From: Victivallis vadensis
GTDB taxonomy: Bacteria; Verrucomicrobiota; Lentisphaeria; Victivallales; GWF2-50-93
Length of the DNA: 15,245 bases
Direction of reading: 5' to 3'
NCBI GenBank assembly: GCA_020718525.1
Contig: DYRX01000064.1
Location: forward strand, 1 to 15,245
Shown here: piece by piece, positions 1 to 6,577 of the stretch
How the letters are laid out: each line of letters starts with the position of its first letter
Numbering within the stretch: position 1 is the first letter of the stretch
Program-made: the position numbers and the translations under genes
The notes under the pieces: model-generated
The model's database searches: none
Told to the model about the DNA's origin: nothing
The model's input: only the letters and a program-made list of their open reading frames with translations

Positions 1-50
1 TCTGCCTCCGGAGCAGAAGGTAGTGGGTTCAAGTCCCGCCGGGCGTACCA
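1..50 (+). tRNA. tRNA-Arg(CCG), 3' portion cut by window start
   Basis: This is the 3' two thirds of a tRNA. The anticodon arm is seen at 1-17: a TCTGC/GCAGA stem around a seven-base loop whose middle bases 8-10 read CCG, decoding the Arg codon CGG. A five-base variable loop follows, then a T arm (GTGGG, TTCAAGT, CCCGC at 23-39) with the canonical TTC. The 3' acceptor strand is CGGGCGT (40-46), then discriminator A47 and an encoded CCA at 48-50. The D arm and 5' acceptor strand lie outside the window. The encoded CCA and paired stems argue for a functional gene, not a remnant. Confidence 0.93.
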
Positions 51-200
51 TTCATAATGCCTTTACTCCCATAGAGTTACAGCGCAAGCAAAGCCGTAAT
101 ATTTCACCCTGAAATAGTGTCATATCTAGTCTATCTCTATCCTTTGCGGATTATTCCGGGGGAATCCTCTAGGCGTTTAGTGTTTCCTCAATGTTCCCGA

Positions 201-398
201 CTACCTGGATTTAAGTCCCTCGATATGCTCAAGACCTGCCCTGACCAGCAGCACCTCTATCTTGCTGCTGTTCCTGAGGGCGCACATGACCTCGCCCACA
301 AGCTCCTTCGGAATATGCTTGGTAAATTGCGCGACCTGAAACGGGATCTAGCGCCGTTTACCCCATGCAAGAAAAGAGTGAGGCATTACTGAAAACAT
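201..398 (-). pseudogene. Decayed protein-coding fragment between two tRNA genes
   Basis: On the minus strand, an ATG at 398-396 (or 386-384) opens a frame that hits an in-frame TAG at 350-348. The same frame then continues for 48 codons to a TAG at 203-201. The second part looks protein-like: it includes the stretches FTKHIPKELVGEV and KIEVLLVRAGLEHIEGLKSR and uses G/C-ending codons like the real genes here. No good ribosome binding site was found. I do not recognise the family. The motif K-I-E-x-L-x-x-x-G-L faintly recalls the C-terminal part of PcfJ-like proteins of mobile elements, which is only a recollection. A chance open frame is the main alternative. The rest of 51-478 holds only a 7-bp AT-rich hairpin (100-116, loop CCC, no T tail) and the tRNA-Glu promoter. 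Confidence 0.3.
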
Positions 399-428
399 AA
401 AAATTATCTCTTAATTCCGTTTCACTGC

Positions 429-456
429 TTGCATTGCGCCGAACTTATGTTATGTT
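429..456 (+). promoter_or_regulatory. Predicted sigma70 promoter of tRNA-Glu
   Basis: A -35 box TTGCAT (429-434) and a -10 box TATGTT (451-456) are separated by 16 bp. Transcription would begin near 463, about 16 bases before the mature tRNA at 479. The bases after the -10 box (ttccgcgctcc) are GC-rich, as in stringently controlled stable-RNA promoters. That regulatory reading is inference from base composition. Confidence 0.5.
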
Positions 457-478
457 CCGCGCTCCGTCTGGCTTCCGC

Positions 479-554
479 GTCCCCATCGTCTAGAGGCCTA
501 GGACACCAGGTTTTCATCCTGGTAACTGGGGTTCGAATCCCCATGGGGATGCCA
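479..554 (+). tRNA. tRNA-Glu(TTC)
   Basis: This is a complete 76-base tRNA. The acceptor strands are GTCCCCA (479-485) and TGGGGAT, closing with a G-T pair, then discriminator G551 and encoded CCA (552-554). The anticodon arm is CCAGG/CCTGG around the loop TTTTCAT, giving anticodon TTC for Glu. The T arm is CTGGG-GTTCGAA-TCCCCA-like, with the canonical GTTCGAATC. It has its own upstream promoter and no clear terminator directly after it. The 191 bases 555-745, between this gene and the glycosyltransferase stop, contain no convincing gene; I see only a short palindrome at 624-637. Confidence 0.97.
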
Positions 555-745
555 TTTATAATCAACAACTTATGACTTACCTTCTAGTCTAAAATACCAG
601 AAAAAAGCCATTTGCTACGGAATTTCAGACATCTGAAGTTTCAAGATTTTCTTTAGGGGCTGTTGTCTTCATGCGAGATAAATTTCAACCTTTGGGAGAT
701 GCACCCGTCTGTCTTTGCACTGAAGCACCAATTATTTTTACTGGA

Positions 746-1477
746 TTATTTATTTTTATAAGAGGCGTCCTTGGAGACGAGCAGATTGAATTTAATCATG
801 AACCATATGGCGGCGATCCCGTCCTTCCAAGTGACTTTTTTCCCCTCCTCGTATGTCCTTCCGTGGTAGCTGATGGGAACCTCGTATATTCTGATTTTTC
901 TTTCTTTTGCGAGTTTCGCAGTCAGCTCTATCTCTATTCCGAAGCGGTTTGTCGTCAGAATTAGACTCTGTATGACTTCCCTTCTGAACAGTTTGTAGCA
1001 GGTTTCGACATCAGTGAGATTCAAATCTGTGAGAAGATTAGATATGAAAGTGAGGAATTTATTCCCAAGCTGATGTCTGAAATAGAGCACACGGCCCGGA
1101 CCGCCCATGAAGCGAGATCCATAGACGACATCCGCCTTTCCGGAGACGATGGGATTGAGGAGCTCCGGATAGTCCTGCGGAGAATACTCCTTGTCTGCGT
1201 CCTGGACGATGACGACGGGAGCCTTCGCCTCGTCGAAGCCTCTCCTTATCGCGGCACCTTTGCCCATGTTCTTCTCCTGGCGGAAGAGCCTGACCTTTCC
1301 TGGATGCTTCTCGACATATTTGGAAACGATTTCCACAGACTTGTCCCGGGAACAGTCGTCAACGACGATAAGTTCAGCGGTTTCGGAGCGCGAGAGCACC
1401 TCCTCGATTATTTCGTGGAGAGTGCTTTCCTCGTTATAGACCGGCATAACAACGCTTAAGATTTTGTCGGAATTCAT
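746..1477 (-). CDS. Family 2 glycosyltransferase (polyprenyl-phosphate mannosyltransferase-like)
   Basis: This 243-residue GT2 enzyme belongs to the DPM/DPG-synthase-like group, which moves a sugar from a nucleotide donor, typically onto a polyprenyl phosphate. The GT-A fold begins with VVMPVYNEE (9-17). The nucleotide-binding Asp pair is D40-D41 in VVDDCSRD, the metal-binding DAD is at 93-95, and GSRFMGG starts at 120. TDVETCYKLFRR (155-166) and a late EVPISYHGRTYEEGKK block are typical of this subfamily. No transmembrane anchor is present, so it should be cytosolic and membrane-associated. Its ATG directly follows the proC stop (TGA|ATG at 1480-1475) and a GGAAGG ribosome site lies inside the proC end, so it is probably translationally coupled. 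Donor and acceptor cannot be read from sequence. Confidence 0.9.
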   Translation of the reverse strand: MNSDKILSVVMPVYNEESTLHEIIEEVLSRSETAELIVVDDCSRDKSVEIVSKYVEKHPGKVRLFRQEKNMGKGAAIRRGFDEAKAPVVIVQDADKEYSPQDYPELLNPIVSGKADVVYGSRFMGGPGRVLYFRHQLGNKFLTFISNLLTDLNLTDVETCYKLFRREVIQSLILTTNRFGIEIELTAKLAKERKIRIYEVPISYHGRTYEEGKKVTWKDGIAAIWFMIKFNLLVSKDASYKNK

Positions 1478-2296
1478 TCAGTCCCTTCCAAGTTCCCTGG
1501 ATCTTTCTGTCGCCGCAGTCACCGCCTCCGATATGATACCTCTGAATGCGCCTCTTTCAAGAACTGCAAGGCCTTTTGCCGTGGTTCCGCCGGGGGAAGT
1601 CACATTTTCCTTCAATATGGAGGGATGTTCTCCGCTTTCTATGAGAAGACGGGAGGCGCCATAGACGGTCTGCGACGCAAGTTTGAAGGCGACATCCCTC
1701 GAGAGGCCGTTGTTGACGCCGGCATCGGAGAGGGCCTGTATGAAATCGAATACGTACGCAGGACCACTGCCGCTCAGCCCGGTTACGGCATCCATCATCT
1801 TTTCGCTGACAAAAACAGTCTTGCCTACCGAGCTGAATATTGACTGCGCCGTGGACTGATCCTGCGAGCCGACATCTTCTGAGATGGCGATCGCTGTTAT
1901 TCCCTCCCCGACAAGTGCGGGAGTGTTGGGCATCGCCCGGATGACACGTCTTGTCCCTGACTCTTTTTCAAGTCTGGCGATATTGACGCCTGCCGCAATT
2001 GAGATGACAAGGCGTCCTTTGATGATTTCCCGGATAGAGCTGAGGGCGGCATGGACGCTCTGCGGCTTGACTGCGATCAGGACGACGTCGGCACCATCGA
2101 GCGCCTCTTCCGGCGTTTTCGCCATGGCGGCGCCGCTCGCTTTTGCGAATTTCGCAAGTGCGGCTTCCGATATGTCGAACGCCTTCGCATTTTCAGGCGG
2201 ATAGCCGCTTTTGACAAGTCCCGATATTATCGCCGTCGCCATTGCACCGGCGCCAATTGCCGATATTCTCAGTTGAAGTTCTTTGCCACTGCTCAT
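1478..2296 (-). CDS. proC: Pyrroline-5-carboxylate reductase
   Basis: ProC carries out the last step of proline synthesis, NAD(P)H reduction of 1-pyrroline-5-carboxylate to L-proline in the cytosol. The 272 residues match the usual 260-280. An N-terminal Rossmann motif ISAIGAGAMATAI (11-23) is followed by VLIAVKPQ, the AMPNTPALVGEG segment, and the signature region GLSGSGPAYVFDF with GVNNGLSRDVA. TSPGGTTAKGLAVLE near the C-terminus is the hallmark ProC substrate/NADP loop. The ATG at 2296 is supported by GGAG eight bases upstream on the minus strand. It is the first gene of a two-gene leftward unit with the glycosyltransferase. The pairing has no obvious metabolic logic. Confidence 0.97.
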   Translation of the reverse strand: MSSGKELQLRISAIGAGAMATAIISGLVKSGYPPENAKAFDISEAALAKFAKASGAAMAKTPEEALDGADVVLIAVKPQSVHAALSSIREIIKGRLVISIAAGVNIARLEKESGTRRVIRAMPNTPALVGEGITAIAISEDVGSQDQSTAQSIFSSVGKTVFVSEKMMDAVTGLSGSGPAYVFDFIQALSDAGVNNGLSRDVAFKLASQTVYGASRLLIESGEHPSILKENVTSPGGTTAKGLAVLERGAFRGIISEAVTAATERSRELGRD

Positions 2297-2361
2297 TGCG
2301 TATGCTCCGCATTTTTTGCTGGGATTCCGCCGGAAAAAAGAGCCGCGACGAGTTCGCCGCC

Positions 2362-2390
2362 ATAATCCGCGCTTTCATAATCTAGTGCAA
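2362..2390 (-). promoter_or_regulatory. Predicted sigma70 promoter of proC
   Basis: Read on the minus strand, TTGCAC (2390-2385) and GATTAT (2367-2362) are separated by exactly 17 bp. Transcription would start near 2355, giving a leader of about 60 bases before the proC ATG at 2296. No operator or riboswitch fold was recognised in the leader. Confidence 0.45.
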
Positions 2391-2427
2391 ATGAAGCCCT
2401 TATCATCAGGAACTCGTCAAAAAAGTG

Positions 2428-2454
2428 AAAAAAAAATCTTTGCGGCGGCAAAGA
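2428..2454 (-). terminator. Intrinsic terminator on the minus strand, upstream of the proC promoter
   Basis: Read on the minus strand, TCTTTGC (2454-2448), loop CGCC and GCAAAGA (2443-2437) form a perfect 7-bp stem with a tetraloop, followed at once by nine T residues (2436-2428). This is textbook rho-independent geometry. It stops leftward transcription before the proC promoter. No leftward gene is visible to its right, where the next gene runs rightward. It may insulate proC from antisense transcription or end a small RNA. In the rightward direction the stem has no T tail and is not a terminator. Confidence 0.7.
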
Positions 2455-2458
2455 CGAT

Positions 2459-2487
2459 TTGCAAAAGCATTTTTGAATCGCTATATG
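2459..2487 (+). promoter_or_regulatory. Predicted sigma70 promoter of the ATP-grasp/thiE unit
   Basis: TTGCAA (2459-2464) and TATATG (2482-2487) are spaced by 17 bp. The start point would be near 2494. This precedes the preferred ATP-grasp start (2567) by about 73 bases and leaves only about 13 bases before the most upstream ATG (2507), which supports a downstream start. It is divergent from the proC promoter, with the orphan terminator between them. Confidence 0.5.
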
Positions 2488-2566
2488 GTATCCGGCTTTT
2501 TAAGCGATGAAGATGCGGTCAAGCGGCGCGCGGGTCTGCGGAAAACGAAAGAGAATGGTGAAACGG

Positions 2567-3607
2567 ATGACGAACAGTGATTTTGCGGTCATACTTCTCC
2601 ACAACCTGGACATGTCATGGGGAGTTTCTGAGCTGAAGAATGCGGTGCGGGAAGTTGACAGGCTCGAGAACCAGGTGATCAGGCTTGGCTACAAGGTGAT
2701 CAATTCCCCTCTCTTCGATTCTGACCTGAAGGCTCTTCTCTGCGATCTTGATCCTGCCTCGCACATAGTTCTCAACTGGTGTGAAAACCTGCCGGGCATT
2801 CCAAAAAGCGAATCGGCTGTCGCGAGAATTCTTCAGGAGATGGGCTTTACCTACACTGGTTCGGAAGCCGAGACTATAGAGAAGAGCTGGAACAAGCCGC
2901 AAGTGAAGAAGATGCTGGACGAGAAGGGGATAGCAACGCCGAAATGGCAGGCGTTTTCGACGGCGCGATGCTCGAGGTGGAAGATTTTTCCGGCGATTGT
3001 CAAACCCGCGCTTGAGCATTGCAGTTACGGAGTGACGGGCGACTCGATAGTTCTCAATTCCTGCGATCTCGCCGCGAGAATCCAGTTTGTTGTGGACAAT
3101 TTCAAATGCCCGGCCCTGGTCGAGGAGTTTCTCGACGGCAGGGAATTTCATGTGAGCGTCTGGGGAAATTCATCGCCTGAGATTATCCCCCCTGCGGAAA
3201 TGGACTTTACCCTCTGCCAGGACTGCTTCGAGCGTCTCTGCACTTACGAGTCCAAATTCGCTCCCGAATCGGAAATCTTCAACAAGATCAACGTGATCGT
3301 TCCGGCAAAGCTCTCCGATGAAGAGCTCGAACAGCTCAGAGACACGACGATCAAGGCCTATCAGGCATCAGGATGCAGAGACTACGCCAGGCTGGATCTG
3401 CGTCTTATGGACGGAAAATTCTATGTCCTGGACATCAATCCAAATCCGGACATAGGCGACGAGACAAGCATGGCGTTCGGAGCCCAGCATCTAGGCTACG
3501 GATACGGGCAAATGATCGAGAAAATCCTCCAGTTCGCATTTGAAAGGCATTCTGCCGCTTCGCCCGGCAAATCCGCCGAAGCAGTCTCAAATGAAGCGGG
3601 TTCATAG
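2567..3607 (+). CDS. ATP-grasp ligase, D-alanine-D-alanine ligase-like
   Basis: ATP-grasp enzymes join a carboxylate to an amine or thiol via an acyl-phosphate. Counting from 2567 (346 residues), seen residues include the ATP-binding Lys146 in IVKPALEHCSYGV, the adenine-hinge EEFLDGREFHV from 186, and the metal-binding end YARLDLR...LDINPNPD with R275, D277, D289 and N291. D289 stands where Ddl enzymes have Glu, and the Ddl N-terminal GGxSxE substrate loop is absent. A true cell-wall Ddl role is therefore doubtful and the substrate is unknown. Other in-frame ATGs exist at 2507 and 2555. I prefer 2567 because the intervening peptide is very basic and unlike the family, and GGTG lies upstream. 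Its stop touches thiE (TAG|ATG). Confidence 0.82.
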   Translation: MTNSDFAVILLHNLDMSWGVSELKNAVREVDRLENQVIRLGYKVINSPLFDSDLKALLCDLDPASHIVLNWCENLPGIPKSESAVARILQEMGFTYTGSEAETIEKSWNKPQVKKMLDEKGIATPKWQAFSTARCSRWKIFPAIVKPALEHCSYGVTGDSIVLNSCDLAARIQFVVDNFKCPALVEEFLDGREFHVSVWGNSSPEIIPPAEMDFTLCQDCFERLCTYESKFAPESEIFNKINVIVPAKLSDEELEQLRDTTIKAYQASGCRDYARLDLRLMDGKFYVLDINPNPDIGDETSMAFGAQHLGYGYGQMIEKILQFAFERHSAASPGKSAEAVSNEAGS

Positions 3608-4273
3608 ATGGCGGGCGATACAGGTGGAAAAATCCGGAAGCTTGGAGATGCCGACATCTATCCGGTGATCAGCGATGGATTCTGTGGGAGACGCAGTCTT
3701 ATTTTTGTCCTCGAAAAGCTTCTAGTTGCAGGGGCAGGTCTGATTCAATTGAGGATGAAAAATTCATCCAGAGAAGAGCTACTGCGTATTGCCTGCGAAT
3801 TTCGCAAACTCTGCTCGGAGCGAGGAGCCATTCTGATAGTCAACGACTTTCCTGAAATAGCCATTGAATGCGGGGCAGACGGAGTGCATCTCGGGCAGGA
3901 TGACCGGTTCCGCGAGAATCTCGAGCTGTATCGTGACAGGCTCATTGTCGGTGTTTCCACTCATTCTTTCGAGGAGGCGATGGAGGCGCAGACGCTTGGG
4001 GCAGGATACATCAACATCGGTCCGATATATCCCACGGCTACAAAGACGCTTGGGATGAAGCCTCTCGGACTTGGAGCGATCTCGCAGATTGCTCCGAAGC
4101 TGAATATTCATCATACTGTCATGGGCGGGATCAAGGGGAGGCATATTCCGGAACTGCTTTCCGCTGGTGCAAAGACGATAGCGATGGTTACGGAAATCAC
4201 TGAAGCCGAAGATATTAGCTCTCGCTTCAAGGAGCTGAGGGGGATATGGCTTGCGGCGAAGGCCAGTCTTTGA
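3608..4273 (+). CDS. thiE: Thiamine-phosphate synthase
   Basis: ThiE is a cytosolic TIM-barrel enzyme that couples HMP pyrophosphate with the thiazole phosphate to make thiamine phosphate. The 221 residues fit the family. Visible motifs are QLRMK (47-51), NDF in place of NDR/NDY (79-81), GADGVHLGQDD (89-99), VGVSTHS (114-120), NIGPIYPTATK (136-146) and VMGGIK (171-176), which bind the pyrophosphate and thiazole phosphate. The ATG directly follows the ATP-grasp stop, with a G-rich AGCGGG about eight bases upstream, so translation is likely coupled. No other thi gene and no TPP riboswitch motif is seen in the window. The TenI-like paralogue is an alternative, but the conserved QLRxK, ND and GPIYPTxTK set favours ThiE. 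Confidence 0.9.
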   Translation: MAGDTGGKIRKLGDADIYPVISDGFCGRRSLIFVLEKLLVAGAGLIQLRMKNSSREELLRIACEFRKLCSERGAILIVNDFPEIAIECGADGVHLGQDDRFRENLELYRDRLIVGVSTHSFEEAMEAQTLGAGYINIGPIYPTATKTLGMKPLGLGAISQIAPKLNIHHTVMGGIKGRHIPELLSAGAKTIAMVTEITEAEDISSRFKELRGIWLAAKASL

Positions 4274-4291
4274 GATTCAGGAAAATCCGAC

Positions 4292-4295
4292 GGAG
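4292..4295 (+). promoter_or_regulatory. Ribosome binding site deciding the transglycosylase start
   Basis: GGAG is followed by ATGATG. Spacing to the second ATG (4302) is six bases and to the first (4299) only three. This favours 4302, or the adjacent 4299, over the far upstream in-frame start at 4251, which would overlap thiE and has no such site. Confidence 0.6.
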
Positions 4296-4301
4296 CAGAT
4301 G

Positions 4302-6443
4302 ATGATCGGTATAAAAAAACACCTGAGTTCAGAGCCCAGTGCCTCTCCACGAAACAGATTCGGATATTTCCCGAGGCCTAGGCACTTTTTCGGAAATCTG
4401 CCATTATTATTCATGTTTTGTTTTCTCTTTTCCGTCCAGACTGTCTTTGCTCAAAAGGGAGATCTGGGCGAAATCAGAAAAAGAGGCTCTCTCCGGATTC
4501 TCATGACCGCCAGTCCAGAGCTTGACGGTCTTCCAAAAAGGGTCTCGCCACGCGACTACGACAGGGTCATCCTAATCGAATTAGCCGCACGCATCGGTGT
4601 CGAGTTCGAGTTTGTATATCTTGAAAATTTCGAGGAGATGATACCGGCGCTCATCGAGGGGCGCGGGGACATAATCGCTGACAACCTGGGAGTCAACGAG
4701 GAGAGAAAAAAGCTGATAGCATACACGGACAGTCTCTGCGAGATTCACGATCAGATAATAGCCGCCATAGGCAATTCGAAAGTGAATTCCCTTAAAGACC
4801 TGCCTGGCAGGACCGTATTCTATGAGGCGGGGACGGCCTATCTCAAGAGTCTGGAAGGGCTTCGCAAAGAAATTCCTTCCCTGCAGATTCGGCCTGCGGA
4901 GCTTGGGCTTGACACCGAATCGCTGATGCATCATGTAGGTTCTGGAAAGATAGAGCTGGCGATAACGGATTCGAACTACACTGATGCCTATCTCGACTAT
5001 TCCAACGATATAAAGATCGTCCATACTTTTCCGGAAAAGCTTTACTGCGCATGGGGGCTTAGAAAGGACTCCCCAGCCCTTCTGATGGTGGCGAACAAGC
5101 TCATCCGGGATTATTCGGGGCAGTATGGCAAAAAGATATCGAAGGGTGATCTGCCCACAATAATCGAGCGGAAGGTGCTCCGTGTTCTGACGCGCAACAA
5201 TCCACACTGTTACTATGTGCACAAGGGGCATCTCTGCGGCTTTGAATATGAGCTGGCGAAGGAGTTCGCGAAAAGGCACAAATTGAGCCTGGTCATGGTA
5301 GTTCCGCCAAAGTGGTCGGACATGATTCCCTGGCTGATCCAGGGAAAGGGGGACATCATCGCCGCGTCCATGGGACGCAGTCCGGAGCGCGACGCGACAA
5401 AGGAGATATCAGAATGCGAGCCTTATCTTGCAACAAGGGACAGACTTGTGGGAAGATCCGGGGAAAAATGCGTGAAGGATCTCACGGAGATTGCCGGCAG
5501 AAAAGTCCACGTGCGCAGAAAAAGCGGCTATTGGGAAAAGCTGGAAAAGCTTAAGAAGGCTGGACACGGATTTGAGCTGATTCCTGCGCCGGAGGAGCTT
5601 GAGACCTTTGAGATAATAGAAAAGGTCGCGGACGGCGAATACGATCTTACAGTCTCCGACGAACATATTTTCAAGCTGGAGAAGCTTAGACGGGCGGACA
5701 TCGCAGATCTCTATGCCTTCGAGCCGCCGGAGAGGCAGTATTGGTGGGTGCGGAGCGAAGACACTGCGCTCAAAAGGGCTGTTGACGAATATTTCAAGTC
5801 CGAATACAAGGGGATCTTTTTCAACTGCCTCTACAAAAAATATTATGGAAGCGCGGAGCGTCTGAAAGAAGTTCCAAAGCCGGAAATATCGGAAAAATGC
5901 GTCATATCAAAATTCGATGGGACAATAGAAAGGATGGGGCTTAAATACGGAGTGGACCCGGTGCTCGTAATGGCGTTGATCTATCAGGAGAGCCGATTCG
6001 ATCCAAAGGCGAGCTCGCAGTCCGGTGCGAAGGGGCTGATGCAGATTCTGCCGAAAACTGCAGCTGAAATGGGCTTTAAAAATCCGGATTCGCACGAGGA
6101 GAACATCCATGCAGGCGTAAAATATCTCTCGGTTCTGAAGGGCAAAATGAAGCGCTTCGATCTGATGGAGGAGGACATTGTCTGCTTCATGCTCGCAAGC
6201 TACAACTGCGGCTTCGGGCATCTTCTCGACGCGAGAAAGATTGCGGGCGATAGCGGATTGGATCCGGACAGATGGTTCTCGAATGTGGAGAAGTCGCTTC
6301 TGATGCTTGAAAAGCCCCAGCATTTTCAAAAGGCGAAGCACGGATACTGCCGCGCCTCCGAAACCGTTGCATACGTCAGGGAAATCATCCTTCGCTACAA
6401 CGCCTATATGCAGGAAAGGTCGAGGGCAAAGAAAGCAAAGTGA
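4302..6443 (+). CDS. Secreted lytic transglycosylase with two tandem solute-binding domains (MltF-like)
   Basis: Counting from 4302 the protein has 713 residues. A basic leader of about 32 residues precedes a hydrophobic segment (33-49) with probable signal cleavage after Ala50 (TVFA|Q), so it acts in the periplasm. Two SBP_bac_3-type domains follow: about 55-280 (GSLRILMTASPE, ALIEGRGDIIADNLG) and about 288-495 (KVLRVLTRNNP, GFEYELAKEF, LIQGKGDIIAASMG). An SLT domain spans about 545-690. It has catalytic Glu563 in YQESRFDP, the GLMQILP motif, SYNCG (633-637) in place of the usual AYNAG, and the late ETVAYVREI. Such enzymes cleave peptidoglycan to 1,6-anhydro-MurNAc products. E. coli MltF has one SBP domain, so this one is doubled. 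It starts 28 bases after thiE. Probably the last gene of its unit. Confidence 0.92.
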   Translation: MIGIKKHLSSEPSASPRNRFGYFPRPRHFFGNLPLLFMFCFLFSVQTVFAQKGDLGEIRKRGSLRILMTASPELDGLPKRVSPRDYDRVILIELAARIGVEFEFVYLENFEEMIPALIEGRGDIIADNLGVNEERKKLIAYTDSLCEIHDQIIAAIGNSKVNSLKDLPGRTVFYEAGTAYLKSLEGLRKEIPSLQIRPAELGLDTESLMHHVGSGKIELAITDSNYTDAYLDYSNDIKIVHTFPEKLYCAWGLRKDSPALLMVANKLIRDYSGQYGKKISKGDLPTIIERKVLRVLTRNNPHCYYVHKGHLCGFEYELAKEFAKRHKLSLVMVVPPKWSDMIPWLIQGKGDIIAASMGRSPERDATKEISECEPYLATRDRLVGRSGEKCVKDLTEIAGRKVHVRRKSGYWEKLEKLKKAGHGFELIPAPEELETFEIIEKVADGEYDLTVSDEHIFKLEKLRRADIADLYAFEPPERQYWWVRSEDTALKRAVDEYFKSEYKGIFFNCLYKKYYGSAERLKEVPKPEISEKCVISKFDGTIERMGLKYGVDPVLVMALIYQESRFDPKASSQSGAKGLMQILPKTAAEMGFKNPDSHEENIHAGVKYLSVLKGKMKRFDLMEEDIVCFMLASYNCGFGHLLDARKIAGDSGLDPDRWFSNVEKSLLMLEKPQHFQKAKHGYCRASETVAYVREIILRYNAYMQERSRAKKAK

Positions 6444-6568
6444 AAAAGTTCCGCATTTGTCTCTTTATATTCTGGAATGAAAACGGCAACGCGCTATATT
6501 CCATGCCTCGGGTTCCTTATTTTAACAAAGATGTGATTCAAGTTAATTGTATGTGAAAATTTTCAGAT

Positions 6569-6572
6569 GGAG
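6569..6572 (+). promoter_or_regulatory. Ribosome binding site supporting the GTG start of hom
   Basis: GGAG lies five bases before the GTG at 6578. No in-frame ATG near here gives a better N-terminus, and the Rossmann strand of Hom begins within four residues of this GTG. The rest of 6444-6577 holds a loose inverted repeat (TGGAAT 6473-6478 with ATTCCA 6499-6504) and no promoter I would defend. Confidence 0.6.
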
Positions 6573-6577
6573 TTGAA

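Noticed and set aside
117..392. A plus-strand GTG-started open frame of 91 codons between the tRNA genes
   Set aside because: No ribosome site before the GTG and no recognisable protein features. The opposite-strand frame looks more protein-like, although broken.
609..620. Possible minus-strand terminator AGC...GCT with six T residues after the GT2 operon
   Set aside because: The stem is only about three pairs, so the T run alone does not support a call.
624..637. Palindrome TTCAGA-CA-TCTGAA after tRNA-Glu
   Set aside because: Only a two-base loop and no T tail on either strand, so not a terminator. Too short to argue for an operator without a second copy.
671..1459. Several long open frames on the plus strand antisense to the glycosyltransferase gene
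   Set aside because: They are shadows of codon bias in the GT2 gene, whose motifs are complete on the minus strand. None has a family signature.
2297..2506. TPP riboswitch expected near thiE
   Set aside because: I looked for the conserved CTGAGA-type and ACC...GATC-type segments in the leader and saw neither.
4251..4301. Upstream in-frame start at 4251 for the lytic transglycosylase
   Set aside because: It would overlap thiE and put 17 more residues ahead of an already long signal leader. A GGAG site fits the ATG pair at 4299/4302.
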